Shown here piece after piece: positions 36,819 through 46,874 of a stretch of 64,000 nucleotides of DNA. Position 1 is the first letter of the stretch. The number at the start of each line of letters is the position of its first letter. The DNA comes from JAPOUP01 sp965201085 (lineage in GTDB: Bacteria; Pseudomonadota; Alphaproteobacteria; Rhodobacterales; Rhodobacteraceae). A program made the position numbers and the translations under genes. Under the pieces are notes generated by a model. The model did not search any database. It saw only the letters and a program-made list of their open reading frames with translations, and was not told the origin of the DNA. The DNA lies in contig CBDAVS010000015.1 in NCBI GenBank assembly GCA_965201085.1, forward strand, positions 186,001 through 250,000. Direction: 5' to 3'.

Positions 36819-39293
36819 TCATGATCGTTTCGGTTTGGGTTTCGGGCGAAGCGTTGACTCCGCCCGAGCCGGATTCTCAGGCCATGGGTGCTTTGGATAG
36901 CGACCCCTCATATCCTTGCGTACTTCGCGATAGGCGTCCGCCCAGAATCCGGGAAGGTCTGTGGTCACCGCTAGTGGCCGTTCGGCTGGAGAAAGAAGTT
37001 TCAGTCGTAGTGGGGTGTGGTCCGGACCCACGGTAGGATGTCGGGTAACGCCGAACATTTCCTGTAGCCGAACCGCGATCGTTGGAGTGCCATCCGCATA
37101 GTCAATGGGTCTCTGTCTTCCTGCCGGAGTCTCGAAGAACTCTGGCGCCAGCCCGTCAAGCAGGCGCTGGTTGCGATGCCCGAGCCATGTCCGCAGCGCT
37201 TGGGTTAGATCAAATTCCCTAAGCTGCGCCGCGCTTTGGATTCCGGCAAGCCAAGGGAGGAGCCAGTCCTCAAGTGACCCCATAAGGCCCCGTTCGGAGA
37301 GGTCGGGCAATTCGGCTCCGTGCGCCCGGACGCGTTCAGCCCGCACCTGCAGCCGTCGCGCCTGTGCCGACCAGGGCAGGCCGAGATGCCTCACACCGTC
37401 AAGCATTGCCTTCGCCTGCGCATCGGACGGCGCATTGTCCCAGTGCCGGTCGTCAAGGATCAACGCTTCAAACCGCTCATGCCGTCGCCTGATAACCCGA
37501 CGCTCGCGTCTCGACCATTCGCAAACGTCAATCCAGTGAATGCGCTCACCGTGAACCATCCGGAGTTCGGCCTCCGAGATTGCGATCGCCTGCCTGATTC
37601 GGGCTTCACGTCCGGCTCCATCGATGTCCGTCACTACGATCAAGCGACTGTTCACGAGCGGGTCGGCTTGGTCCATGACGGCACCGGTTCCTCCCGATAG
37701 GATCCAGCGAGCGGCATCGCCCTTGCGGCGCAGGCCGATACGGTCGGGATAGGCGAGCGCGGCCTGCTGCGGCAGAGACAGGGATTGACCGGCGCCTTTG
37801 GTCATGCGCCGAAGCCGTCGCGATTCGGTGTCAATCCGTTCCAGGCTTCGACGCGCGATGGGGTGACGGTCGGGTTGTGCCAAGGCATCGATGCGAGTCC
37901 TGAGATCCACCCCTGAATCGCGAAGGGGGTCACGGTCGTTCAAGATCGCTGCCAGATTCGCCGCGGGCGCCCCGGCGACGGACAGCATATGAGCGAGCCT
38001 TGGATGCAGGGGCAGACCGGCGATGGTTCGTCCGTGATCCGTAATATGTCCCGCTTCGTCGAGCGCACCCAAACGCCGCAGCGACGCTTGGGCGGCGTTC
38101 CACGCACCATCGGGCGGTCGGGTGAGGAAAGTGAATCCCTCGGGTGTGACCGCTCCCCACAGCGCAAGTTCCAAGACCAGCCCGCAAAGGTCCGTGGCGG
38201 CGATTTCCGGTGACGGGAAGGGCTTCAGGCCACCCTCCTCGCCCTTTGTCCACAGGCGGTGACAGATGCCTGGGCGCACGCGACCCGCGCGACCCGTCCG
38301 CTGGTCCGCTTCGGCGCGGGTGACCCGTTCGGTGACAAGCCGTGACATGCCACGTCCCGGATCATAGCGGGATCGCCTCGATAGTCCGCAGTCGATCACG
38401 ACACGGATGTCCTCGATCGTCAGCGCTGTTTCGGCGATGGAGGTCGCTATCACAATCTTGCGACCGTCAGGAGCAGGCGCCACAGCCGCCCGCTGCTTGG
38501 CGAACGGCAAAGTGCCGTAAAGCGGATGGACAGGCACGTCCTCGACCAGTCGGCCAAGCAGAGCGGCGAGCCGGTGGATCTCTCGCTCGCCTGGCAGGAA
38601 CACCAGAATTCCACCATCCGTTTCGTCCAACGCATCGCGTATGGATGCCGCCGCTGTCTCAAGCAGCTCGGATCTTCGCAGCGGGTGGGATATCCATCGG
38701 ATTTCAACAGGAAAGGCGCGTCCTTCGGAGGTGACTACAGGTGCGTCGTTCAGCAGGTCGGCCACTGGTCGGGCATCGAGCGTCGCCGACATGACAACCA
38801 GCAGAAGATCCTGCCGCAACGCACATCGCGCCTCCCAAGCCAGGGCCAGCCCGAGATCCGCGTTGAGGGAGCGTTCATGGAACTCATCGAAGATCAGGGC
38901 GCTGATGCCCTCAAGTGTTGGGTCGTTTTGGATCATCCGGGTAAAGATGCCATCGGTGACAACTTCTATGCGTGTCGTGTCAGACACTCCGGTCTCGCCG
39001 CGCATTCTGTAACCGACCGTCTGGCCAACGGTTTCACCCAGAGAGTCCGCCATACGCTCCGCCGCCGCCCGAGCGGCGAGTCGACGGGGCTCCAGCATCA
39101 GGATGCGGCCCGTGCCGAGTTTCGAGCTTAGAATGGCAGGCGGCACCCGGGTGGTCTTTCCGGCGCCAGGCGGTGCCTGAAGTACGGCGCGGCGTTTACG
39201 TCGCAGCGCGTCAATCAGATTCGGCAGCGCGTCATCGATGGGTAACGGATCATTCACCCGTCGATTATCCAAAAACTTCAGCGACGACGCCAT
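36819..39293 (-). CDS. hrpB: ATP-dependent helicase HrpB
   Basis: Protein of about 824 aa, DExH-box family. Motif I is LQAPPGAGKTTRVP, motif II is LIFDEFHERS, motif III is VVMSATLD and motif VI is QRTGRAGRV. The helicase-associated and HrpB C-terminal domains follow (LPLHPRLAHML; TPTIAVRLQEMFG; HTPLRLKLLSPAERPLAVT), ending RGRYPKHPWPENP, a very conserved tail. The ATG at 39293 has AGG nine bases upstream; ATG 39299 is possible. The open frame extends much further upstream but there it is antisense to meaB. Its physiological RNA substrate is not known. Confidence 0.95.
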   Translation of the reverse strand: MASSLKFLDNRRVNDPLPIDDALPNLIDALRRKRRAVLQAPPGAGKTTRVPPAILSSKLGTGRILMLEPRRLAARAAAERMADSLGETVGQTVGYRMRGETGVSDTTRIEVVTDGIFTRMIQNDPTLEGISALIFDEFHERSLNADLGLALAWEARCALRQDLLLVVMSATLDARPVADLLNDAPVVTSEGRAFPVEIRWISHPLRRSELLETAAASIRDALDETDGGILVFLPGEREIHRLAALLGRLVEDVPVHPLYGTLPFAKQRAAVAPAPDGRKIVIATSIAETALTIEDIRVVIDCGLSRRSRYDPGRGMSRLVTERVTRAEADQRTGRAGRVRPGICHRLWTKGEEGGLKPFPSPEIAATDLCGLVLELALWGAVTPEGFTFLTRPPDGAWNAAQASLRRLGALDEAGHITDHGRTIAGLPLHPRLAHMLSVAGAPAANLAAILNDRDPLRDSGVDLRTRIDALAQPDRHPIARRSLERIDTESRRLRRMTKGAGQSLSLPQQAALAYPDRIGLRRKGDAARWILSGGTGAVMDQADPLVNSRLIVVTDIDGAGREARIRQAIAISEAELRMVHGERIHWIDVCEWSRRERRVIRRRHERFEALILDDRHWDNAPSDAQAKAMLDGVRHLGLPWSAQARRLQVRAERVRAHGAELPDLSERGLMGSLEDWLLPWLAGIQSAAQLREFDLTQALRTWLGHRNQRLLDGLAPEFFETPAGRQRPIDYADGTPTIAVRLQEMFGVTRHPTVGPDHTPLRLKLLSPAERPLAVTTDLPGFWADAYREVRKDMRGRYPKHPWPENPARAESTLRPKPKPKRS

Positions 39294-39432
39294 AGGCATC
39301 GACCTGATTCGATCAACAGCCCCTAAATTTGACGAGCACCCGGGATACGTCCAGGCGTTGCGGAGCGCGATCAGGCATGGCACAGAAGTGGCCAACACTG
39401 CCTGGATGCGTTCCGCCAGATGTGAAAGAAGC

Positions 39433-40422
39433 ATGGTGAATTCGTATGTCTCGGACCTCGCGCGGCGCATAGCGACCGGCGAACGGCGTGCCTTGGCCCG
39501 GGCCATTACGCTTGTGGAAAGCAGCCGAGCCGACCATCGGGAGATGGCGCTTTCCCTTCTTGAAAAACTGACCCCCCGGAAAAGCGGTGCCTTGCGTATC
39601 GGTCTTTCAGGGGCGCCCGGAGTCGGAAAGTCGACTTTCATCGAGGCTTTCGGAACCATGCTGACCTCTGAGGGTCTTGGGGTGGCGGTGCTTGCCGTGG
39701 ACCCGAGTTCGGTACGCTCCGGAGGCTCGATTCTCGGTGACAAGACCAGGATGGAACGTTTGGGCCGCGATCCGAAAGCGTTCATTCGCCCTTCGCCGAG
39801 TCAGACTCGACTGGGTGGTGTGGCGCGCCGAACGGGCGAAGCCGTAGCTTTGTGCGAAGCGGCGGGTTTTGATACGGTTCTGGTCGAGACGGTGGGCGTT
39901 GGCCAGTCGGAAACGGCCGTCGCCGAGATTTCCGACCTGTTTGTCCTGCTCATCGCACCCGCAGGTGGAGACGAGCTTCAGGGGATAAAGCGCGGGATCA
40001 TGGAAATCGCGGACCTGATTCTGGTGAACAAAGCGGATGGGATTCTTAAAACCGCCGCCATGGGAACACGCGCGGATTACGCCCAAGCACTGCGTCATCT
40101 GCGACCGCGCGGACGGGATCCAAAGGGATTTCCGAAGGTGATGACGGTTTCTTCGCTTTATGGTGACGGACTGACCGAAGCCTGGGTGGAGATTCGGGCC
40201 CTCGATGAATGGCGGCGCGAACACGGCCACTGGCAGCGCCATCGAGCGCTGCAGGCACGGCGCTGTTTCGAAAGCGAAGTTCAGCGGGGATTGGTGGAGC
40301 GGGTCACCGCCGATCGGGAGATTCGGGACAATATGGCCGAACTGGGAAAACTGGTGGCTGAGGGAAAGCTGCTTCCGGCGAACGCCGCTGACAGGTTGCT
40401 GCGCCGAATCCCTACGGCATAG
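39433..40422 (+). CDS. meaB: Methylmalonyl-CoA mutase-associated GTPase MeaB
   Basis: Protein of 329 aa, typical length. It protects and reactivates the B12-dependent methylmalonyl-CoA mutase. Motifs: Walker A GLSGAPGVGKSTFIE, LAVDPSSVRSGGSILGDKTRM, the switch VETVGVGQSETAV, and the base-binding NKADG. The start at 39433 opens the conserved N-terminus (DLARRIATGERRALARAITL); the in-frame extension upstream overlaps the divergent hrpB start and lacks homology. The mutase itself is not in this window. Confidence 0.95.
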   Translation: MVNSYVSDLARRIATGERRALARAITLVESSRADHREMALSLLEKLTPRKSGALRIGLSGAPGVGKSTFIEAFGTMLTSEGLGVAVLAVDPSSVRSGGSILGDKTRMERLGRDPKAFIRPSPSQTRLGGVARRTGEAVALCEAAGFDTVLVETVGVGQSETAVAEISDLFVLLIAPAGGDELQGIKRGIMEIADLILVNKADGILKTAAMGTRADYAQALRHLRPRGRDPKGFPKVMTVSSLYGDGLTEAWVEIRALDEWRREHGHWQRHRALQARRCFESEVQRGLVERVTADREIRDNMAELGKLVAEGKLLPANAADRLLRRIPTA

Positions 40423-41005
40423 ATGATCGGGCCGCCAGGTCCGGAGTGGATTTCATTTCACGTCATGAGGATTCCATATCGGAGACATCGTTATGGCGGA
40501 AGGCTTTCAGAGGCCTGAATTCCTGTTCACGACGGTATGGACGCGCTGTGCGTGACCGTATGGCAGCGTAAGGGAACCACGCGACGCCGGCAGGAATACC
40601 GTGTCCGTTCTCCGTTCCTACGGGCTCGTCTCCAAAGCCTTCGTTGCCTGTTTCCGTTCCATCCGGCCATGCTGCCCGAGCGGGTGCATCCGAAACGGCG
40701 GAGGACACAGATCTCGGCGGGAAGCTCGCACTTTCCGGCAGCAGCCGGACCATCCCGTCGATCCGGCTCCCGGCCTGACCTCTCGGATCCTGTGCAGACG
40801 GCAAAGCTTCGCGCAAGCTGTTTCGATCAGGGCTTCCGGCTGGCAGTGAGTGTTCCGGGCGGGTCATGGTAAATGATGTGACAGAGGATCCATCCGCCAT
40901 ATGCCGCAGGCCGTGGACAACGCCAGCGACCGGTGCTGAAGCCCTCCAAATACGCCGATTTTCCCGGCTTGGCACTTTACGACTGCCCCAAATATCCTTG
41001 GCGCT
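40423..41005. other. Intergenic region after meaB
   Basis: 583 bp between convergent genes. No open frame here has family features or a good start; no clear terminator was seen. Confidence 0.4.
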
Positions 41006-43357
41006 TCATTCGCCGTAGGGTACCCAGACAGACTTGGTTTCCGTCGCCGCGGCAAGAAACTCCCGCCCTTCACCGTCCGGTCCCAGCCAATCACGGTCAC
41101 GTCCGTTGTTGACCCATGTCCGCTTGAGATTGCCCGCGGACTCCTTCTCGACGATGCCCGAGAGCTCCATCGATGAAAAGCTCCAGACCGCGTCGATACC
41201 CGCATGCCCCGCGATCTGCGGCGCGAGTTCGCTATGGCTTCCCGTCAGAATGTTGACAACGCCGCCCGGGATGTCCGACGTGTCAAGAACCTGATAGAAA
41301 TCGGTCGCCGCCAATGGATACGGCTCCGATGCGACGAGCACGCAACGGTTGCCCATGGCCATGGCAGGCGCCATGACGCTCACTATGCCCAATAGAGGCA
41401 TCTCATCGGGACAGAGCACGCCTATGATTCCGACGGGCTCGTTCATCGACAGCGCGATGCCCCTGAGCGGGACGCCCTTGACCGCGCCGTCGAACTTGTC
41501 GGCCCATGCGGCATATGTGAACAGCCGTGAGATGGCGGCGCCCACTTCGGTGCGTGCGGTGTCTTCCGAAACATCGGTCAAATCGCGGATCCGATCCGCG
41601 AACTCTTCGATCCGCGCCGAAAGATTTTCCGCCACGAAATATAGAATCTGCGCTCGGGAATGTCCCGTCATCCGCGACCAGCCAGCCGCTTTCTCCGCGG
41701 CTTCGACGGCATTGCGGACATCCTTGCGGTTGCCCGTCCCGACATGATCCAGAAACCCGCCTGACGGAGAATACACGGCCCGCGTGTGTCCGCCATCGGG
41801 CCTCATCTGCCTGCCTCCGATGTAGAGTTTCGCCGTACGGTATATCGTCTCCACTGGCTTGGGGGTGCCTGTGTTCTGCGGTGGGTGTCGCTTCAGCGGA
41901 CCCGTTCGCCGCTTCGGCCTTGTATAGGCAAGCAAGCCCTCCCAACCGCCTTCGCGTCCGAATCCGCTTTCCCGCACACCGCCGAATCCGGCTGCCGCAT
42001 CGAAGAGATTGGCGGCGTTGACCCAGACAACGCCGGCGGCAAGTCCGGGAGCGATGTCCAGCGCGAGATTGATGTTTTCCGACCAGACGCTGGCCGCGAG
42101 CCCGTAGCGGGTGTTGTTCGCGAGGTGAACGGCTTCCGCCGGGGTTCGGAAGGTTGTCGAAACAAGGACCGGACCGAATATCTCCTCCTGCACCAGCGGG
42201 TCCGACTGGCTGAGCCCCGAGATGAGTGTCGGTGGATAAAAGCAGCCGATGTCGGGAATAGGCGTCTGGGGCTGATAGACTTCTCCTTGGCCACTCGTCA
42301 CCATGTCGGAGACCCGACGCAGCTGCACCGGGTCCACCATCGCGCCTATATCGATGCATTTATCCAACGGGTCACCCACGCGGAGGCGACCCATGCGCCG
42401 CTTCAGCTTACGGTGGAAAGCATCCGCGATGCCCTCCTGCAGGAGCAGCCGCGAACCGGCGCAGCAGACCTGACCCTGGTTGAACCAGATTGCATCCACC
42501 AGTCCTTCGATGGCGCTATCGATATCGGCATCATCAAATACGACATACGGAGATTTTCCGCCGAGTTCCAATGTCAGCGCCTTCCCGCTTCCGGCCGTTG
42601 CCTCGCGGATGCGTCGTCCGACCACCGTTGAGCCGGTGAAGGCCACCTTGTCGATTCCGGGATGTCGAACGATCGTTTCTCCGACCGCTCCGTCCCCGGT
42701 GACGATGTTGACGACGCCCTTCGGGAGTCCGGCGGCGCCGCACAGTTCGGCGAACATAAGGGCGGTCAGGGATGTGTATTCAGCGGGTTTCAGTACCACT
42801 GTGTTACCAACCGCTATGGCTGGCGCGATTTTCCAGGCCAGCATGAGAAGCGGGAAATTCCAGGGGATGATCTGGCCGCAGACGCCGAGAGGCTCCCTGT
42901 CCGGAAGCTCCCTGTCCTGCAGCTGCGCCATGCCCGCGTGAAAGTAAAAATGACGGGCAACCAATGGAATGTCGATGTCGCGGCTTTCGCGGATCGGCTT
43001 GCCGTTGTCCAGGGTTTCCAGAACCGCAAGTAGCCGTGACCGGTTCTGGACCAGCCGCGCCAGCGCATAAAGGCAGCGGGCCCGTTCATGCCCGGAAAGC
43101 CGGGCCCATCCAGGCTGCGCGGCCCGTGCGGCGGCGACCGCCGCGTCAATGTCCCGCTCCGTCGCTGCGGTCAGCGTGGCCAGCTTCCCTCCTGTCGCGG
43201 GGTTTCTGGACTCGAAGCCTTCGCCGGACGCGGTCATGGCTCCATCGATGAAATGCCCGAACCGATGGTTCCCGCCAGCCAGCCATGCTTCCGCTTCGAC
43301 CGTGCTTTCGGGGGCGGGGCCATATTCCATACTTTCCGGAATCTGTAAGACATTCAT
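41006..43357 (-). CDS. Two-domain aldehyde dehydrogenase (deoC-associated)
   Basis: Protein of 783 aa containing two ALDH folds in series. The first (to about residue 480) is complete: IIPWNFPLLML, VVLKPAEYTSL, LELGGKSPYVVF and the cysteine loop GQVCCAGSR. The second (YIGGRQMRPDGGHTRAVYSP, VGIIGVLCPDEMPLLG, GGVVNILTG) has no nucleophile cysteine at the matching place (TWVNNGRDRDW), so it is probably structural or regulatory. The start at 43357 follows CAGG; 43375 is an alternative. It lies 46 bp after deoC and likely oxidises the acetaldehyde made by DeoC. Confidence 0.9.
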   Translation of the reverse strand: MNVLQIPESMEYGPAPESTVEAEAWLAGGNHRFGHFIDGAMTASGEGFESRNPATGGKLATLTAATERDIDAAVAAARAAQPGWARLSGHERARCLYALARLVQNRSRLLAVLETLDNGKPIRESRDIDIPLVARHFYFHAGMAQLQDRELPDREPLGVCGQIIPWNFPLLMLAWKIAPAIAVGNTVVLKPAEYTSLTALMFAELCGAAGLPKGVVNIVTGDGAVGETIVRHPGIDKVAFTGSTVVGRRIREATAGSGKALTLELGGKSPYVVFDDADIDSAIEGLVDAIWFNQGQVCCAGSRLLLQEGIADAFHRKLKRRMGRLRVGDPLDKCIDIGAMVDPVQLRRVSDMVTSGQGEVYQPQTPIPDIGCFYPPTLISGLSQSDPLVQEEIFGPVLVSTTFRTPAEAVHLANNTRYGLAASVWSENINLALDIAPGLAAGVVWVNAANLFDAAAGFGGVRESGFGREGGWEGLLAYTRPKRRTGPLKRHPPQNTGTPKPVETIYRTAKLYIGGRQMRPDGGHTRAVYSPSGGFLDHVGTGNRKDVRNAVEAAEKAAGWSRMTGHSRAQILYFVAENLSARIEEFADRIRDLTDVSEDTARTEVGAAISRLFTYAAWADKFDGAVKGVPLRGIALSMNEPVGIIGVLCPDEMPLLGIVSVMAPAMAMGNRCVLVASEPYPLAATDFYQVLDTSDIPGGVVNILTGSHSELAPQIAGHAGIDAVWSFSSMELSGIVEKESAGNLKRTWVNNGRDRDWLGPDGEGREFLAAATETKSVWVPYGE

Positions 43358-43403
43358 GGCGCTGACCTGATCCATTTGGAAACCGGCTTTGGCGGTTCCC
43401 GCG

Positions 43404-44414
43404 CTACGCGACGGGATGGCGCCAGTCCACCGAATACCGGCCAGTAACGTGGTGCTCAAGCTGGCGCTCGATGTCTCCGAGCAAAGACGAGGCCCCGAAT
43501 CGAAAGAGATCGCGACAAAGCCAGAAATGATCCAGTTCTTCTTTGATCAGCGATAGATAGGCAAGCGCGTCCTTCGCCTTTGAGATTCCACCCGCGGGCT
43601 TGAAGCCAATACGATGACCGGTGCGGTCATGATAGTCTCGCAGCGCTCGAATCATAACCAAAGAGACCGGCAGGGTGGCGTTTGACGACTCCTTCCCCGT
43701 CGAGGTTTTGATGAAATCCGCGCCGCCCATTATCGCGACCAGACTGGCGCGGGCCACGTTACGCAGGCTTCCCAGTTCCCCGGTCGCGAGGATCGCCTTC
43801 ATATGCGTCTCGCCGCAGGCTTCGCGGAACGCACGTATTTCGTCATAAAGCGCGCGCCAGTTCTGGGTCAATACGTGGCGGCGCGAGATCACGATGTCGA
43901 TTTCCCGGGCTCCGGCCTTTACGCTTTCAGAAATTTCCATCACGCGGGTAGAAAACGGTGAAAGGCCGGCGGGAAAACCGGTGGAGACCGCCGCGACCGG
44001 TACTCCGCTTCCCTGCAACGCTTCTACGGCAACGCTTACCATATCGTGATAGACGCATACCGCTCCGACACTCGCGGGGGCCGCGCCCAGCGCATCGAGA
44101 ATGTCGGTGCGCACTGGTCGCATGGCCTTGGCGCAGATCCTCCGGACCCGGTCAGGCGTGTCGTCACCGGCCAGTGTTGTAAGGTCGATGCAGCTGATCG
44201 CTTTAAGCAGCCAGGCCGCCTGGAAGCCTTTCTTGACCGTTCGCCGGCCCGGAAGCGAACCGGCCCGGCGTTCGATCGCCGCTGTGTTGGCCTGAACCGA
44301 CCTGACCCAGTCCAGATCGAGCTCCATTCCGGAATTGCGCATTCCGACGGTCTTGGGGAGCTGCTCGGCGCCTGTCCGGATCGGGTCCGTGATTTTCCTG
44401 AATTTGACATCCAT
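43404..44414 (-). CDS. deoC: Deoxyribose-phosphate aldolase
   Basis: Protein of 336 aa, longer than E. coli DeoC by an N-terminal extension. It splits 2-deoxyribose 5-phosphate to glyceraldehyde 3-phosphate and acetaldehyde. KAISCIDLTTLAGDDTP, VCVYHDMVSVAVEAL and GAREIDIVISRR lead to the Schiff-base lysine in GADFIKTSTGKES, with the second lysine in GFKPAGGIS. The start at 44414 (MDVKFRKITDP) opens the homologous part. Operon with the two-domain ALDH; no phosphorylase or deoxyribokinase gene is nearby. Confidence 0.93.
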   Translation of the reverse strand: MDVKFRKITDPIRTGAEQLPKTVGMRNSGMELDLDWVRSVQANTAAIERRAGSLPGRRTVKKGFQAAWLLKAISCIDLTTLAGDDTPDRVRRICAKAMRPVRTDILDALGAAPASVGAVCVYHDMVSVAVEALQGSGVPVAAVSTGFPAGLSPFSTRVMEISESVKAGAREIDIVISRRHVLTQNWRALYDEIRAFREACGETHMKAILATGELGSLRNVARASLVAIMGGADFIKTSTGKESSNATLPVSLVMIRALRDYHDRTGHRIGFKPAGGISKAKDALAYLSLIKEELDHFWLCRDLFRFGASSLLGDIERQLEHHVTGRYSVDWRHPVA

Positions 44415-44577
44415 GAGCGTTCTTGGACCCGCAGTTGCATCGGCTCGGAATCGCACGGTTGTCTGAGGTTTGCAAGTCAGGCCGCTGGCTATCGGGACGG
44501 TGCCGCCAAAGAGTCGCCGCAAATCCGCGCACGGACAATCACCGATAGAGCCGATCTCGAAAAGAGTCGTAGCGCCG

Positions 44578-45765
44578 CTAGGGCCGCCTCCTTCGTTTCC
44601 AGTTGTCCAGCATCTCCGCAAACCCGTCGCTTCCGATCCGTTGGGTCAATGCCTGCTTCATCAAATCCGCGAGGGTCGGCGGCGCCAGACTTCCATGCGC
44701 GGGAGGATCGGTGTCAAGGTTGGTCGGATAGGCGTAGCCCTCGGCCGTTGCGGCGACGGCGGCGTCGCCTTCGGCTTGGGAAAGCGCGCCTTCGGCGATC
44801 AGCGCCGCCAGCGGGGTGAGCAGGGTTCGGCACATCTTCGGGCGATCGATCGCTTCGATCGAACGCCCGAAGGCCGACCCGATCTGAAGCAGGTTTGCCA
44901 TCCGGTGGATATGTTCGGTTCGGTTGTTTCCGGCCCCGTGCATCAAGGCGGGATTGAAGAAAACGGCGTCACCTTTTTCCAGGGGCAGCTGCACATGGTG
45001 CTCCGCGAAGTAGTCCAGGAATTCAGGCTTGCTGCACGCCACATATCCCGCTTCGTACCGCTGCGAATAGGGAAGGTACATGGTTGGTCCGCTTTCCACG
45101 GGCATGTCACAATGCGCCACGGCGCCCTGAAGGGTCAACGATGGTGAAAGCAGGTGCGCATGCCTTGGCCAGCGCACGGCGTCTTCGCGTGTCATGAAGC
45201 CCAGATGGTAGTCTCGATGCGGGGTCTGGGCGACGCCTCCGGGATTCACGCGATTGACCTGGGCCGTGAACTGGTAGTTGGGACCCAGCCAGCTATAGGC
45301 GGCGAGCGCGAGACAGACGTTGCCATAGTAGAGAGCGTAGCCTTCGGGGTCGGCGAGGCAATGTTTCTGAAGCGCGTTCCAAACCCGGTCGTTGGCGCCG
45401 GGTTTCGCGAAATGATCGCCGCCGCCGCCACCCTCTTCGCGCTCCCGGTCTATGATCCGCTCGAACAGCTTGGTTGCGCGGTCAACGGGCGCCGTGTCGG
45501 CGAAGGCGTGCTTGATGACGATGATCCCCGGGCCTGAGAGCAGTACCCGCACCCATTCCGACATCAGCGACGCCTGACCGGCGTTATCCAGGTCGCGGAT
45601 ACCGTCTCCGCAATAGAGTGGGACATTGCGTTCGATGGCGGTGGAATGGAGAACGTCCTCAGGATCGGTTCCGTCGGGAATTCCGGCGATGAATTCCCCG
45701 AGATCTCCCGCATCGGCGTCGAACCAGGAGGATCGGTTCGGTGGCGTATGCCTTGAATCTTGCAT
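44578..45765 (-). CDS. Phytanoyl-CoA dioxygenase-family protein
   Basis: Protein of 395 aa. The start at 45765 follows a strong AAGGAG. It holds the facial triad of Fe(II)/2-oxoglutarate oxygenases: HxD in TPHRDYHLGFM, distal His in FNPALMHGAGNN, and Arg in HIHRMANLLQIGS. The N-terminal ~60 aa (AIERNVPLYCGDGIRDLDNA) and C-terminal helical region are extra to the core. It is larger than and different from the PhyH protein at 30873. Substrate unknown. It is 163 bp from deoC in the same direction, so it could be upstream in the same transcript. Confidence 0.85.
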   Translation of the reverse strand: MQDSRHTPPNRSSWFDADAGDLGEFIAGIPDGTDPEDVLHSTAIERNVPLYCGDGIRDLDNAGQASLMSEWVRVLLSGPGIIVIKHAFADTAPVDRATKLFERIIDREREEGGGGGDHFAKPGANDRVWNALQKHCLADPEGYALYYGNVCLALAAYSWLGPNYQFTAQVNRVNPGGVAQTPHRDYHLGFMTREDAVRWPRHAHLLSPSLTLQGAVAHCDMPVESGPTMYLPYSQRYEAGYVACSKPEFLDYFAEHHVQLPLEKGDAVFFNPALMHGAGNNRTEHIHRMANLLQIGSAFGRSIEAIDRPKMCRTLLTPLAALIAEGALSQAEGDAAVAATAEGYAYPTNLDTDPPAHGSLAPPTLADLMKQALTQRIGSDGFAEMLDNWKRRRRP

Positions 45766-46107
45766 CGGTAAACTCCTTGATCGCGAGTTTAGGCACTGGA
45801 GATGCGCCGTTACAACCAATTGAGAGGATTTCCCGTCATTGCTGCGGGGATTGGCTCTCAAATGTGAGGAGGCCGACGCCTGTGCATTGAGGCAAATGGA
45901 CCGATTCGAAGAGCGCGTGGCCTGAAACGACGTTGTTGCATCGTGCTTGAAGAAGGTGCTTTCAGGACTTCCGCCGGCTCCTGGAAACATGAATTGCGGG
46001 ACGTAAAACAATCGTGTAGCGGCACTTGCGGCCAGAGGAAGGACGAAATAGGGTTCCACCATCCGACCGGTTCGCTCCCGGCGGCGGATATTCAAGAGGC
46101 AGGAAAG

Positions 46108-46743
46108 ATGACCGATCCGTTCGAGCGGTATCAGCACTACATGAACAACCTTGTTCCGATGGTCGTTGAGCAGACCAGTCGGGGAGAGCGGGCGTATGAT
46201 ATATTCTCACGCCTGTTGAAGGAACGGATCATCTTCGTGAACGGCGCGATTCACGATATCACCGCAAGCCTTGTGGTGGCGCAGCTTCTGTTTCTGGAAT
46301 CCGAGAATCCCAAGAAGGAAATCGCGATGTATATCAACAGCCCGGGCGGCGTGGTGACGTCGGGGCTCTCGATCTACGACACCATGCAATACGTTCGTCC
46401 GAAGGTATCGACGCTGATCGTCGGTCAGGCCGCATCGATGGGATCCCTTCTGGCCTGCGCCGGCGAAAAGGGCATGCGCTATGCGCTTCCGAATTCAAGG
46501 ATTATGGTCCATCAACCTTCAGGCGGGTTCCAGGGGCAGGCGACCGACATCGCGATCCATGCGGAAGAGACGCTGAAGCTGAAGCGGAGACTCAACGAGA
46601 TATACGCCAAACACTCAGGCCAAACGGTGAAGAATGTTGAAAAAGCGCTTGAGCGCGACAAATTCATGTCGCCGGAAGAGGCGCTCGAATGGGGGCATAT
46701 CGATGAAATCGTCGAGCATCGAACCAAGGACGAATCTGATTGA
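46108..46743 (+). CDS. clpP: ATP-dependent Clp protease proteolytic subunit
   Basis: Protein of 211 aa. Serine protease with Ser in GQAASMGSLLA, His in RIMVHQPSGGFQG and Asp in LERDKFMSPEEA. It forms the tetradecameric chamber fed by ClpX or ClpA. The ATG at 46108 follows AGAGGCAGGAAAG; an in-frame upstream extension from 45943 has no family likeness. The divergent PhyH gene is 342 bp away, so this gap carries both promoters. clpX follows after 131 bp in the usual clpP-clpX order. Confidence 0.97.
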   Translation: MTDPFERYQHYMNNLVPMVVEQTSRGERAYDIFSRLLKERIIFVNGAIHDITASLVVAQLLFLESENPKKEIAMYINSPGGVVTSGLSIYDTMQYVRPKVSTLIVGQAASMGSLLACAGEKGMRYALPNSRIMVHQPSGGFQGQATDIAIHAEETLKLKRRLNEIYAKHSGQTVKNVEKALERDKFMSPEEALEWGHIDEIVEHRTKDESD

Positions 46744-46874
46744 TGACGTCCGCATCGATCAAGACGCCTCTCCCATTGTGCCATCATTGCCGCTGCCATA
46801 GGTAATGAAGGTGGGGGATAGACGGACAGGGGCCGCGGCCCGAATCGGACCTTGAGTTCCAAGAGGACGGGAAA

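Noticed and set aside
36433..36822. 129-codon frame between the exonuclease and hrpB
   Set aside because: Low-complexity, no motif, no start signal.
39300..39785. N-terminal extension of HrpB to give 988 aa
   Set aside because: The extra 164 residues are antisense to meaB and do not resemble helicase sequence.
40463..40975. 170-codon minus-strand frame after meaB
   Set aside because: Composition and lack of any motif suggest chance coding; no ribosome site seen.
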